Shown here piece after piece: positions 52,458 to 61,182 of a stretch of DNA of 64,000 nt. Below the pieces are notes generated by a model. It searched no databases. It was not told the DNA's origin and saw only the letters and a list, made by a program, of their open reading frames with translations. Position numbers and translations under genes: made by a program. Every line of letters begins with the position of its first letter. The stretch's first letter is position 1. The DNA lies in contig NZ_ANBB01000059.1 of assembly GCF_000341105.1 (NCBI RefSeq), forward strand, positions 1 to 64,000, in the 5' to 3' direction. Source of the stretch: Nocardiopsis potens DSM 45234 (lineage in GTDB: Bacteria; Actinomycetota; Actinomycetes; Streptosporangiales; Streptosporangiaceae).

Positions 52458-54008
52458 ATGAGCACATCCATGATCGAGCCGGGCGCACGGCTCGCAGGCC
52501 GCTACCGCCTTGACGAACTGGTGAGCGAGTCCGAAGGCGCAGCCTTCTGGAAGGCCACCGACGAGACCCTCGCCCGGCTGGTCGCCGTGTGGACCTTCGC
52601 CGAAGGCTTCCCCCGCACCGCCGAGGCGGTGCGCGCCGCACGCGCCACCAGCCGGATCGCCGACTCCCGGGTCACCCAGGTCTTCGACGCCGACGACTCC
52701 GGCGCGACCCCCTACGTGGTCGAGGAGTGGGTCGTCGGCCAGTCGCTGACCGACCTGCTCCGGCAGGGCCCGCTGGAGCCGGACCGGGCCGCGGGCCTGG
52801 TCGCCGAGGCCGCCGAGACGCTGGCCACCGCCAACGCCACCGGCCTGTTCCACCTCAACCTCACCCCGGACAAGCTCATCTGGAGCGTCGGCGGCGCGGT
52901 GAAGCTGACCGGCATCGGAGTGGACGCGGCGCTCCGCGGCATCAGCACCGAGCAGCCGGCCCGCGCCGACGCCCAGGGGCTGGGCAGGCTGCTCTACGCG
53001 GCCCTCACCGGGTACTGGCCCGGCCCGCCCGGCGTCGACCTGCCGCCCGCGCCGCTGGTCGACGGCTCCCCCCGCCGCCCCACCCTGGTGCGGCCGGGGA
53101 TCCCGCCGCGCTACGACGAGCTCGTCGGCCGGTCCGCCTTCCAGGCCCCGGTCGGCCCCGGCCCGGTGGGCAGCGCGCGCGAGGTCGCCGAGGCCCTGGC
53201 CGACGTTCCGCGGCTGGTGCCGATCCCGGTCTCGCCGGCGCACGCCCCGGCGGCCCCGCCGCCCGAGCGCGGCACCTCCCGCGACTCCGGCCAGTTCCCG
53301 TCCTCCCCGTCCCGGCAGCACTCCGGCGGCTCCGGAGGGCGCGGGCACGGCCGGCGCGCCGCGGCCGCCGAGCCGCCCGCCGGGCGCCGCGATGAGCGCT
53401 CCCGCGTCCTCCCCCGGGCGCTGATGGGCGTCGCCGCGCTGGTCGTCTTCGTCGGCGTGGTGGTCGGCGCCTGGCACGTGGGCAGCTCGATGAGCGGCTC
53501 CGGCACCGAGGGCACCGAGACCGGCGGCAGCCAGCAGGCCTCCGGGGACGACCCCGCGGAAGAGGCGCGGCTGGAGGCCCTCGCCCCGGACGGCGCCGAC
53601 GTCTACGACGAGAGCGGCGACGGCGACCACGCGGACAAGGCCGGCCTGACCATCGACGGCGACGCCTCCACCGCCTGGAAGACCTCCACCTACCAGGGGC
53701 CCGATTTCGGCCGGCTCAAGCCCGGCATCGGCATCGTCCTGGACATGGGCGGCAGCGTCGAGGTGCACCGGGCCGACCTGAACCTCGGCGGCGGCGGCCA
53801 CGACGTGGAGATCCTCGTCGGCGACTCGGCCGAGCGGGACTCGATGACCGTGGCCGGAAAGGCGTCCGGCGCCACCGGGGAGACCAGCATCGAACTGGAC
53901 GACCCGGCCGAAGGCCGCTATGTGCTCGTATGGTTCACTGACATCCCCCAGGTCGACGGCGGATGGCGGGGGAGCATCAACGAAGTAGAGCTGCACGGGA
54001 AAACGTGA
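52458..54008 (+). CDS. Membrane pseudokinase of the MviN/MurJ system
   Basis: 516 aa from ATG 52458 (starts at 52440 and 52488 are also in frame). A Ser/Thr-kinase-like domain (~12-255) has lost its catalytic residues: the HRD loop reads HLNLTPDKL, the DFG position reads LTGIG, and the VAIK lysine is absent (VAVWTF). A Pro/Arg-rich juxtamembrane stretch, one membrane helix (~313-333) and an outer discoidin-like domain (~370-516) follow. In mycobacteria this pseudokinase is fused to MurJ and recruits a FHA protein when phosphorylated; here it is a separate protein. Its stop overlaps sigM (GTGA). Confidence 0.85.
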   Translation: MSTSMIEPGARLAGRYRLDELVSESEGAAFWKATDETLARLVAVWTFAEGFPRTAEAVRAARATSRIADSRVTQVFDADDSGATPYVVEEWVVGQSLTDLLRQGPLEPDRAAGLVAEAAETLATANATGLFHLNLTPDKLIWSVGGAVKLTGIGVDAALRGISTEQPARADAQGLGRLLYAALTGYWPGPPGVDLPPAPLVDGSPRRPTLVRPGIPPRYDELVGRSAFQAPVGPGPVGSAREVAEALADVPRLVPIPVSPAHAPAAPPPERGTSRDSGQFPSSPSRQHSGGSGGRGHGRRAAAAEPPAGRRDERSRVLPRALMGVAALVVFVGVVVGAWHVGSSMSGSGTEGTETGGSQQASGDDPAEEARLEALAPDGADVYDESGDGDHADKAGLTIDGDASTAWKTSTYQGPDFGRLKPGIGIVLDMGGSVEVHRADLNLGGGGHDVEILVGDSAERDSMTVAGKASGATGETSIELDDPAEGRYVLVWFTDIPQVDGGWRGSINEVELHGKT

Positions 54009-54643
54009 CGAGGCTGATGGACGCAGTCCAGGAGCTCCCGGACAAGGAGCTGTTGTCCCGACACGCTCGCGGCGACGACCAGGCCTTCAATGAGCTGGTC
54101 CGTCGGCACCGCGAGCGCATGTGGGCTGTCGCCGTCCGGGTCCTCGGCGATCCCGAGGAGGCCTCCGACGCGCTCCAGGACGCGTTCCTGTCCGCGTTCC
54201 GCGCGGCCGGCCGGTTCCGCGGCGAGGCCCAGGTGAGCACCTGGCTGCACCGGATCGTGGTGAACGCCTGCCACGACCGGATGCGCCGGCGCATGGTCCG
54301 CCCCGCGGTGCCCACCGACGACGCCACCCTGGACGTGCTCTCCAACGAGCGGGCCAAGGCCACCTCCAGCACGCCCGACCCCAGCGGCCGCAGCGACTCG
54401 GCGATGGACGTGCGCGCCGCCCTGGACAAGATCCCCGACGAGCAGCGGATGGCCCTCGTCCTGGTGGACATGATGGGCTACCGGGTCGACGAGGCCGCCG
54501 GGATCCTCGACGTGGCCCCGGGAACCGTGAAGAGCAGGTGCGCCCGGGGCCGGGCGAGACTCCTGCCATATCTCGCCCATCTCCGGAACCCTGAACGCCC
54601 CCGAGACGTCACATCTCCGAGAGGAGGTGACGGGAGATCGTGA
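54005..54643 (+). CDS. sigM: ECF sigma factor SigM
   Basis: 212 aa from GTG 54005, overlapping the pseudokinase stop; an ATG at 54059-type later start is less likely since region 1-2 begins at once (MDAVQELPDKELLSRHARGDDQAFNELVRRH, in short elements). Region 2 has DPEEASDALQDAFLSAFR and region 4 LVDMMGYRVDEAAGILDVAPGTVKSR. The location between the MurJ/pseudokinase block and trxB-trxA is that of SigM in actinobacteria, linked to envelope or oxidative stress. It overlaps its anti-sigma gene by 4 nt. Confidence 0.92.
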   Translation: MTRLMDAVQELPDKELLSRHARGDDQAFNELVRRHRERMWAVAVRVLGDPEEASDALQDAFLSAFRAAGRFRGEAQVSTWLHRIVVNACHDRMRRRMVRPAVPTDDATLDVLSNERAKATSSTPDPSGRSDSAMDVRAALDKIPDEQRMALVLVDMMGYRVDEAAGILDVAPGTVKSRCARGRARLLPYLAHLRNPERPRDVTSPRGGDGRS

Positions 54644-55578
54644 CGTCTCATGTGGACGCGGAGACTCTCGCCCTATCGGCCGAAGGGCTGCTCGACGGCG
54701 ACGACGAGTCCTCCGTCCGGGCCCACGTGGCCGAATGCGCCGAATGCGCCGCGCACCAGGCGGCGCTCAGCGAGGTTTCCCTGGCCCTCTCCGAGGCCCC
54801 CCTGCCACCGCTCCCCGACTCCGTCGCCCAGCGGTTGGACGAGGTGATCGGCGCCGAGGCCGAGCGCCGCCGGGCCGAGGGCGACGCCTACCCGGCGCAG
54901 GACGAGGGCGACCCCGACGACACCGCGACCCAGCTGCGCCGCGCCAGGGCCCGGGCCCGCGCGGCCGCCCCCGGCACCGCCGAGTCGAACGTGGTCCCGT
55001 TCCGCCCCCGGCGCACCGGGCGCTGGCTGCCCTACCTCGCCGCCGCGGCCGCCGCGGTCTTCGTGGTCGGCGCCGGAGCCGCGGTGATGCGCGGCTTCCT
55101 CAACGACTCCGCCCCGGACGGTGCGGCCGCCCCGCAATCCGACGGCAACGGCCCCGCGGCGATCCAGCCCTACCAGCCGCTGACCGCGGAGAGCGGCACC
55201 TCCTACACCGAGGACGGGCTCGCGGCCCAGGCCGGCGAGGTCCTCTCCGCCGCCGGGCCGGGCCTCGGCTCGGGCACCGGCGCTGAGAGCCTGCAGGAGG
55301 GCGGGCGGATCGGGACCCTCCCCGCCGCCCAGCAGCCGCCCGCCGAGCTCTCCTCGTGCATCACAGGGCTCTCGGCGGCCTCCGAGGACGACGAGCGCAA
55401 GCCGGAGCTGGTCGACGTGGCCGAGTACGCCGCCACGGGGGCCCCGCCGGCCCCGGCCTGGGTGCTGTACTACCCGGCCGAGGGCGGCGCCGTCGAGGTC
55501 GTGGTGGTCCCCGCCGAGTGCTCCGAGGGGAGCGCCGCCGCCTCGGTGCTCGCCCGGACGACCGTCGAGGCCCCCTGA
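54640..55578 (+). CDS. Anti-sigma factor with zinc motif
   Basis: 312 aa from GTG 54640, overlapping the sigM stop. The N-terminal zinc-anti-sigma domain carries His29-x3-Cys33-x2-Cys36 (HVAECAEC), the hallmark of redox-sensitive ZAS proteins. One membrane helix (~129-150) and an outer domain with two cysteines (SSCITG, AECSEG) follow. It should bind and silence SigM at the membrane and release it on stress. Translational coupling keeps the stoichiometry. Confidence 0.9.
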   Translation: MTSHVDAETLALSAEGLLDGDDESSVRAHVAECAECAAHQAALSEVSLALSEAPLPPLPDSVAQRLDEVIGAEAERRRAEGDAYPAQDEGDPDDTATQLRRARARARAAAPGTAESNVVPFRPRRTGRWLPYLAAAAAAVFVVGAGAAVMRGFLNDSAPDGAAAPQSDGNGPAAIQPYQPLTAESGTSYTEDGLAAQAGEVLSAAGPGLGSGTGAESLQEGGRIGTLPAAQQPPAELSSCITGLSAASEDDERKPELVDVAEYAATGAPPAPAWVLYYPAEGGAVEVVVVPAECSEGSAAASVLARTTVEAP

Positions 55579-55690
55579 GCGTCGACGCACCCTGACCGCC
55601 GGCGCCCCCTGAGCGGGGCGCCGCGGCGGCGGCCCCCGTCCGCGCTCCCTCCGGGTGCCCGCGCAGGTCACACCGCGGCCCGGCCGCAGT

Positions 55691-55717
55691 GGGAATGGCC
55701 CGCCCCTACCATCTGTT
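55691..55717 (+). promoter_or_regulatory. SigR-type promoter of trxB-trxA
   Basis: GGGAAT (55691-55696), exactly 18 nt, then GTT (55715-55717): the published consensus for actinobacterial SigR/SigH thiol-stress promoters. It is 72 bp upstream of the trxB start codon. Induction by disulfide stress is inferred. Confidence 0.85.
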
Positions 55718-55788
55718 GGTAGTGAACGACCTGCCAGAGGGCCGCCCCGACCGGGCGGCCCCCAGTGCCGAGTGAAGGGCCGACGAGC

Positions 55789-56727
55789 GTGAGCGACGTC
55801 CGCAACGTAATCATCATCGGATCCGGGCCCGCGGGCTATACGGCCGCGGTCTACGCGGCCCGCGCCGACCTGGCACCCCTGGTGTTCGAGGGCTCGATCA
55901 CCGCGGGCGGTGCGCTCATGAACACCACCGAGGTGGACAACTTCCCCGGGTTCCCCGACGGCGTCATGGGGCCCGACCTCATGGACAACATGCGCAAGCA
56001 GGCCGAGCGGTTCGGGGCCGAACTGGTCGCCGACGACGTGACCGAGGTCGACCTCGCCGCCGAGCCCAAGGTGGTCAAGGTCGGCGACGAGGTGCACTAC
56101 GCCAAGAGCGTCATCATCGCCACCGGCTCCGGCTACCGGGAGCTCGGCGTCCCCGGCGAGAAGGAGTTCTCCGGCCGCGGCACCTCCTGGTGCGCCACCT
56201 GCGACGGCTTCTTCTTCCGCGACCAGGACATCGTCGTGGTCGGCGGCGGCGACACCGCCATGGAGGAGGCCACCTTCCTCACCCGGTTCGCCAAGTCGGT
56301 GACGGTCGTGCACCGCCGCGACGAGCTGCGCGCCAGCAAGATCATGCAGCAGCGCGCGTTCGACAACGAGAAGATCCGCTTCGTGTGGAACTCCGAGGTG
56401 CTCGAGGTCCTCGGCGACACCAAGGTGACCGGGGTGCGGCTGCGCGACCGGGTCAGCGGCGAGGAGAGCACGCTGGACGTCACCGGCGTGTTCATCGCGA
56501 TCGGCCACGACCCGCGGGTGGAGCTCTTCACCGGCCAGCTCGACCTCGACGAGGAGGGCTACCTCTCGGTGGAGCACCCCACCACCAAGACGAAGATCCC
56601 CGGCGTCTTCGCCTGCGGCGACGTCGTGGACCACATCTACCGCCAGGCCATCACCGCCGCCGGCACCGGCAGCTCCGCCGCGCTGGACGCCGAGCGGTAC
56701 CTGGAGGCCCTGAACGACCGCGCCTGA
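55789..56727 (+). CDS. trxB: Thioredoxin-disulfide reductase
   Basis: 312 aa from GTG 55789 (an upstream start at 55765 lacks support). FAD-binding GSGPAG (11-16), redox pair Cys135/Cys138 in WCATCDG, NADPH-binding GGGDTA and the C-terminal FACGDVVD are all present. It reduces thioredoxin with NADPH. It is followed by trxA after 72 nt, and a SigR-type promoter lies upstream. Confidence 0.97.
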   Translation: MSDVRNVIIIGSGPAGYTAAVYAARADLAPLVFEGSITAGGALMNTTEVDNFPGFPDGVMGPDLMDNMRKQAERFGAELVADDVTEVDLAAEPKVVKVGDEVHYAKSVIIATGSGYRELGVPGEKEFSGRGTSWCATCDGFFFRDQDIVVVGGGDTAMEEATFLTRFAKSVTVVHRRDELRASKIMQQRAFDNEKIRFVWNSEVLEVLGDTKVTGVRLRDRVSGEESTLDVTGVFIAIGHDPRVELFTGQLDLDEEGYLSVEHPTTKTKIPGVFACGDVVDHIYRQAITAAGTGSSAALDAERYLEALNDRA

Positions 56728-56799
56728 CCGGCGCCGCCCCGGGCAGGGCCCGCCGAACAGGCCCGAGCAGACCCTTCCCCGATCCGAGGAGTGAACCCC

Positions 56800-57135
56800 G
56801 TGTCCGACGTCAAGTCCCCGATCAAGAAGGTCACCGACAAGACCTTCGTCGCCGAGGTGCTGCAGAGCGACAAGCCGGTGCTGGTCGACTTCTGGGCCGA
56901 GTGGTGCGGCCCGTGCCGCCAGGTCGCCCCGATCCTGGAGGAGATCGCCGCCGAGCACGGCGACAAGATCACCATCGTCAAGCTCAACATCGACCAGGAG
57001 CCGGAGACCACCCGTGAGTACGGGATCATGCAGATCCCGACCATGAACGTCTTCCAGGGCGGCAAGGTCGCCAAGCAGATCATGGGCGCCAAGCCCAAGC
57101 GCCTGCTGCTCAAGGACCTCGAAGAGTTCATCTGA
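56800..57135 (+). CDS. trxA: Thioredoxin
   Basis: 111 aa from GTG 56800 (GAGGAG 7-8 nt upstream; the GTG at 56791 lies inside that site). WCGPC with Cys36 and Cys39, preceding PVLVDFWAEW and the cis-Pro segment QIPTMNVF are standard. Electrons come from the adjacent trxB product. A strong terminator follows. Confidence 0.97.
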   Translation: MSDVKSPIKKVTDKTFVAEVLQSDKPVLVDFWAEWCGPCRQVAPILEEIAAEHGDKITIVKLNIDQEPETTREYGIMQIPTMNVFQGGKVAKQIMGAKPKRLLLKDLEEFI

Positions 57136-57152
57136 TCCGCACGCGCGGACGC

Positions 57153-57196
57153 GCGGAGGCCCCCGGGGACGGTTCCCCGGGGGCCTCCGCTCTTTT
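57153..57196 (+). terminator. Terminator of trxB-trxA
   Basis: Exact 17-nt arms (57153-57169, 57174-57190), loop CGGT, followed by TCTTTT. Confidence 0.92.
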
Positions 57197-57456
57197 CGGC
57201 GCCTCTCCCCGGGGCCGCGCCGGAGGCATCGCCGGCGCGGAGGAGGAGCCTGCGGACGCCGCTCCCGCCCCGCCCCCTTCCGGCCGCCCCTCGGCGGGCG
57301 CCGGATTCTCCATGGGCGCACGCACCGGTGAAACCGGCCGCGGACGGTCAACGTCCTATCGAGCAGAGGAACGCCGCGCCCCGCCCCCGCCACGTCCCCT
57401 CTCAGGAACGGCCGGGCACGAAAGCGCCCTTTCCCCCGGAAGGCTCCTCCCTCACG

Positions 57457-58458
57457 ATGCTGCGCATCCACTTCACCGACGCCGACCTCGCCCGCACGCG
57501 TGTCGCCGACTCCCCCGACCCCCTCTGGGAACTCGTGATGAGCCTGCACCGGCTGCAGAACCGCCAGGGCCGGTCCGGACTGGCCGACTGGTACACCGCG
57601 GCCCGGCGCGACCTGGCCGGCTCCGGAATCTCCGCCGATGTGAAGAACCGGCTCGTCCCGATCGCCCCCCGCTCCCAGTACTTCCCCGACTTCCTCACCC
57701 CGCCCGAGGCCGCCGAGGGCCTCGAGGCCGGGCTGGAGGCGATCGCCGCCCTGCCCCGCCGCGAACTCGACCACCAGCTCGGCCGGGTCGCCGCGGACCG
57801 CGGCCGCCTTCCGGGCTGGGTCCGCGCACTGGGCGACGGCGACGCCCGCGCCCGGAACGAGCTCCTCGACCTGCTCCGCGGCTACCACCGCACCGTGCTG
57901 GAGCCGCACTGGGACCGGATCACCACCGCCGCCGACGCAGACCGGGCGGCGCGCGCCCGCACCGTGCTCAGCGGCGGGACGGACGGCCTGCTCTCCGGCT
58001 TCGCCCCGATGATGCGCTGGGAGCCCCCGGTGCTGCACGTCACCTACATCGACGGCGACGACATCGACCTGCACCTGCAGGGGCGCGGCCTCCGCCTGAT
58101 CCCCTCCTACTTCTGCCGGCAGAAGCCGGTCGCACTGGCCGACCACGACCTCCCGCCGGTCCTGGTCTACCCGGTGTACAACGGAACGGCCCTCCCGTCC
58201 GCTCCCGCTCCGGACCGGGCCGCCGAGGCGCTCGGCGCGCTGCTCGGGACCACCCGGGCGGCGGCACTGGCCGCGGTGGCCGACGGGGCCACCACCGGGG
58301 AACTGGCCGCGCGGCTGTCGATCTCACCGGCCGCCGCCAGCCACCACACCCGGGTACTGCGCGACGCCGGACTGATCATCAGCATCCGCGAACGCAACCG
58401 GGTGCTGCACACCCTCACCAGCACCGGTTCCGACCTGCTCTCGGCGCCCGCCGGCTGA
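57457..58458 (+). CDS. ArsR-type HTH regulator with DUF5937 N-terminus
   Basis: 333 aa from ATG 57457. The N-terminal ~240 residues match the DUF5937 pattern (MLRIHFTDADLARTRVA, DPLWELVMSLHRLQ, later VLVYPVYNG); a winged helix of the ArsR/SmtB type closes the protein (ATTGELAARLSISPAAASHHTRVLRDAGLI, in short elements). No metal-binding cysteine pair typical of metal sensors is seen. Such proteins are presumed repressors, often next to MFS exporters; here no transporter is adjacent. 321 bp of otherwise empty sequence, including the trxA terminator, lies upstream. Confidence 0.8.
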   Translation: MLRIHFTDADLARTRVADSPDPLWELVMSLHRLQNRQGRSGLADWYTAARRDLAGSGISADVKNRLVPIAPRSQYFPDFLTPPEAAEGLEAGLEAIAALPRRELDHQLGRVAADRGRLPGWVRALGDGDARARNELLDLLRGYHRTVLEPHWDRITTAADADRAARARTVLSGGTDGLLSGFAPMMRWEPPVLHVTYIDGDDIDLHLQGRGLRLIPSYFCRQKPVALADHDLPPVLVYPVYNGTALPSAPAPDRAAEALGALLGTTRAAALAAVADGATTGELAARLSISPAAASHHTRVLRDAGLIISIRERNRVLHTLTSTGSDLLSAPAG

Positions 58459-58832
58459 GCATGCGGAGCCGGCCGGGAGCGCCCCTCTCTCGCTCCCGGC
58501 CGGCTCCGGCGCGCCGAGCCCGCGTTCCCGTCCCCTGCGGACCCGGCGCCGCGAGAGAACCGCGCCCCCATGGTGCAATCCGGCGCCGCCGTACCGCCAG
58601 GCTTTTCGATCCTGGTCGAAAAACGCCGCTCAGGGCGGGTCCGGCCGATCCGGAACGGCGGGGGAAGGCGCGGGCGGACGTCCCCGCCGGAACCGCGCGC
58701 GGTTCCGGCGGGGACGTCCTGAGCGTTCGGCCCGGCGGGCCGACCCGACCGGTCAGCCGCGGGGCCGCGCCGTCAGCCGGTGCCGCGGGAGGCGTCGGCG
58801 CTCCCTCCGGCGGTGCTCCCTCCGGCGATGTT
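58459..58832. terminator. Gene-free region with a 44-bp palindromic terminator
   Basis: No gene seen. A perfect 44-bp palindrome at 58676-58719 lies between the convergent ArsR-type and amidase genes and serves as a bidirectional terminator. Upstream, TTTTCGA-TCCTGG-TCGAAAA (58603-58622) is a 7-bp inverted repeat of unknown role. The region ends at the parS site at 58829. Confidence 0.65.
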
Positions 58833-58844
58833 TCACGTGAAACC
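58829..58844. promoter_or_regulatory. parS site 1
   Basis: TGTTTCACGTGAAACC, 15 of 16 bases of the parS consensus TGTTTCACGTGAAACA. It provides the last codons and the TGA stop (58835-58833) of the amidase gene. ParB binds here to nucleate the segregation complex. Confidence 0.92.
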
Positions 58845-59966
58845 GAGCGGGTCCGCCACCCGCTCGCGGATCTCCCCGAACCGCCGGGCGAAGGCGTCGC
58901 CCGGACAGGCCGTGTCCCCCCAGTCCCGGTGCATGGCCACCGCGTCCGCGGTCCGCTCCGCTCCAGTCACCGGGTTGACGTACTTCACCTTGGCGCCCGG
59001 GTCGACCCCGGTCAGCAGCGCCAGGGTGCGCAGCACCCGCACCAGGCGGTCCCGGGCCGCACGGCTCGGCTGCGCCGAGGTGTAGTCGCCGAGCAGGCAG
59101 ATCCCGATGTTCCCGGAGTTGTAGCCGACGGCGTGCGCCGCGGTCACCGACTTCGCGGCGCCCGGGAGCGGCGGCGCCTGGAAGACCGGCACCGCCCCGC
59201 CGGCCACCCGCCCCTCGTACACCGTTCCCTCCGGATCGATGAGCAGGTGGTAGCCGATGTCGCCCCAGCCGTTCTCCACCGTGTGCAGCCGGTAGATCGC
59301 CCGCATCGTCTCCCGGGGGTCCTCGGCCACCGGCATCGCCGCGTGGTGCACGGTGAAGACCTGCACCGGGTGGTACTCCCGCGGCCAGCTCTCCGATCCG
59401 TCCTCGCCGTACCGGAGCGACTCGTCCGCGCCCCAGCCGGCCCGCGTCACGTAGCGCAGCGGCGGCAGCTCCTCCGCCACCCCCTCGGTGGAGAGAACGC
59501 CTTCGGCCTCGCCGCGCATCTGCACCCGCTCGCCCTCCCTGGTGTCGATGGCGGCCGTCTGCACCGTGCGCCCTCCGGGGGCCTCCACCTCGTAGCCGAC
59601 CGCGCCCTCCGGTGCCGGCAGCACCCCGCCGTCGCTCCCGCCGGAGTCCGGGCCGTGGCCGCCGAACCGGACCGGCCGCCACGGCCCCGGCCCCTCATCG
59701 GTGAGGAAGCGGACCTGGAGCCCCTCCCCTCCCGCCTCCTCCGGTACGAACGCGACGTGGTCGAAGGGGCCGTCCGGGCGGACCGCCTTCCCCGCCTCGG
59801 CCGCGAGGCGGGCCACCCGGGTGCGCGGCGCCCCGACGCCGGCCCCGCTCGCCGCACCGGTGGCGGTGACCGGGGCGGGCTCCCGGAGCGCCCCTCCCAG
59901 CAGCCCGGCGCCGACGAGCGCCCCCAGGGCGCCCACGCCGGTGAGCACGAAGTTCCTTCTGCGCAC
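58833..59966 (-). CDS. Secreted N-acetylmuramoyl-L-alanine amidase (PGRP type), second copy
   Basis: 377 aa from ATG 59966. It begins MRRRNFVLTGVGALGALVGAG, a Tat-like or lipid-free Sec signal. An N-terminal ~150-residue domain of unknown type (FDHVAFVPEEA...VRFGGHG) precedes the PGRP/amidase_2 domain: VTRAGWGADESLRYG, zinc His in FTVHHAA, DIGYHLLIDPEGTVYEG, and AMHRDWGDTACPGD. It cleaves peptidoglycan stem peptides. The stop codon lies inside parS site 1. Confidence 0.9.
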   Translation of the reverse strand: MRRRNFVLTGVGALGALVGAGLLGGALREPAPVTATGAASGAGVGAPRTRVARLAAEAGKAVRPDGPFDHVAFVPEEAGGEGLQVRFLTDEGPGPWRPVRFGGHGPDSGGSDGGVLPAPEGAVGYEVEAPGGRTVQTAAIDTREGERVQMRGEAEGVLSTEGVAEELPPLRYVTRAGWGADESLRYGEDGSESWPREYHPVQVFTVHHAAMPVAEDPRETMRAIYRLHTVENGWGDIGYHLLIDPEGTVYEGRVAGGAVPVFQAPPLPGAAKSVTAAHAVGYNSGNIGICLLGDYTSAQPSRAARDRLVRVLRTLALLTGVDPGAKVKYVNPVTGAERTADAVAMHRDWGDTACPGDAFARRFGEIRERVADPLGFT

Positions 59967-60113
59967 CTTCTCCCCTTCCTCTCCGTACAGTGCTCCTCCG
60001 TACAGCGACGCCCGGCCCGCCGACGAACGGCAGGCCGGGCGTTCAGGAGAGTCTAGGGACGGGAGTGCCGCCCGCGCAGTCCTTTTCTTCGGTATTCCGG
60101 GCTTTAGTGCCCC

Positions 60114-60158
60114 GCTTCCAAGCGACTCGCTCCGGTGCTCGGCTTCCAGATGACTCGC
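60114..60158. repeat. Imperfect direct repeat behind parB
   Basis: GCTTCCA (60114, 60142) and GACTCGC (60124, 60152) recur with a 28-bp period, forming two ~23-nt imperfect copies in the 210-bp gap between parB and the amidase gene. No function is assigned. Confidence 0.5.
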
Positions 60159-60176
60159 CCCGGGCGGTGCGGGGCG

Positions 60177-61142
60177 TCAGTTCTCCGGGGCCATCGCGGT
60201 GATGATCCGCTCCAGGTCCTCCTGGGTGGCGAACTCGACCACGATCTTGCCCTTGTTCCGGCCCATGTTGACCTTGACCCGGGTGTCGAAGCGGTCGGAG
60301 AGCCGGCTGGCGATCTCCTCGATCTCCGGGCTGGGCTCCGCCTTCTTCGGGGCGGCCCGCCGGGGGCGGGACGGCTCCTCCCCGGTCTCCCCCAGCGCGA
60401 TGAGCTCTTCCAGGGCGCGGACCGAGAGGCCCTCCTCCACGATCCGGCGGGCCAGGCGGTCCTGGGTCTCGGAGTCCTCCACCGAGAGCAGCGCCCGGGC
60501 GTGCCCCGCGCTGATCACCGAGGCGGCAACCCGGCGCTGGACCGCCGGGGAGAGGTTGAGCAGCCGGAGGGTGTTGGTGATGTGCGGGCGGGAGCGGCCG
60601 ATCCGCCGGGCCAGCTCCTCGTGGGTGGCGCCGAAGTCGTCCAGCAGCTGCCGGTAGGCGGCCGCCTCCTCCAGCGGGTCGAGCTGCTGCCGGTGCAGGT
60701 TCTCCAGCAGGGCGTCGCGGAGCAGGTCGTCGTCGTTGGTCTCCCGGACGATCGCCGGGATCCGGTCCAGGCCGGCCTCCTTGCTGGCCCGCCAGCGCCG
60801 CTCCCCCATGATGAGCTCGTAGCGCTCCGGCCCCAGTCTGCGCACCACCACCGGCTGCAGCAGCCCCACCTCGACGATCGAGGCGCGCAGTTCGTCCAGG
60901 GCCTCTTCGTCGAAGTGCTTGCGGGGCTGGCGCGGGTTGGGCGCGACCGATTCGACCGCGACCTCTTCCAGGTAGGCCCCGCCCACCATCTGCTGCGGGG
61001 CGCCGTCCGGGGCGGGGGCGGAGGGGCCGCTCCCGTTCCCCTGGGCGCCGCCGATGGCGCCGTCCGTCGTCTGAGTGGCCACCGGCCCCTGCGGTATGAG
61101 GGCACCCAGCCCCTTGCCGAGGCCGCGCCGCTGCTGGCTCAC
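60177..61142 (-). CDS. parB: Chromosome partitioning protein ParB
   Basis: 321 aa from ATG 61142. It begins with the N-terminal ParA-contact motif RRGLGKGLGALIP; the CTPase/ParB core contains NPRQPRKHFDEEAL, GERRWRAS and the DNA-binding HTH (THEELARRIGRSRPHITNTLRLL, split across helices); a C-terminal dimerisation domain closes it. It binds parS and spreads. It lies 40 nt downstream of parA in the rsmG-parA-parB operon. Confidence 0.97.
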   Translation of the reverse strand: MSQQRRGLGKGLGALIPQGPVATQTTDGAIGGAQGNGSGPSAPAPDGAPQQMVGGAYLEEVAVESVAPNPRQPRKHFDEEALDELRASIVEVGLLQPVVVRRLGPERYELIMGERRWRASKEAGLDRIPAIVRETNDDDLLRDALLENLHRQQLDPLEEAAAYRQLLDDFGATHEELARRIGRSRPHITNTLRLLNLSPAVQRRVAASVISAGHARALLSVEDSETQDRLARRIVEEGLSVRALEELIALGETGEEPSRPRRAAPKKAEPSPEIEEIASRLSDRFDTRVKVNMGRNKGKIVVEFATQEDLERIITAMAPEN

Positions 61143-61182
61143 CGACGTCTCCTTTCAGGTCCCGTCATCCGAGTCCGTACTC

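Noticed and set aside
54673-58146. 1157-codon open frame on the minus strand
   Set aside because: It lies antisense to the anti-sigma, trxB, trxA and ArsR-type genes and has no recognisable motif or start context.
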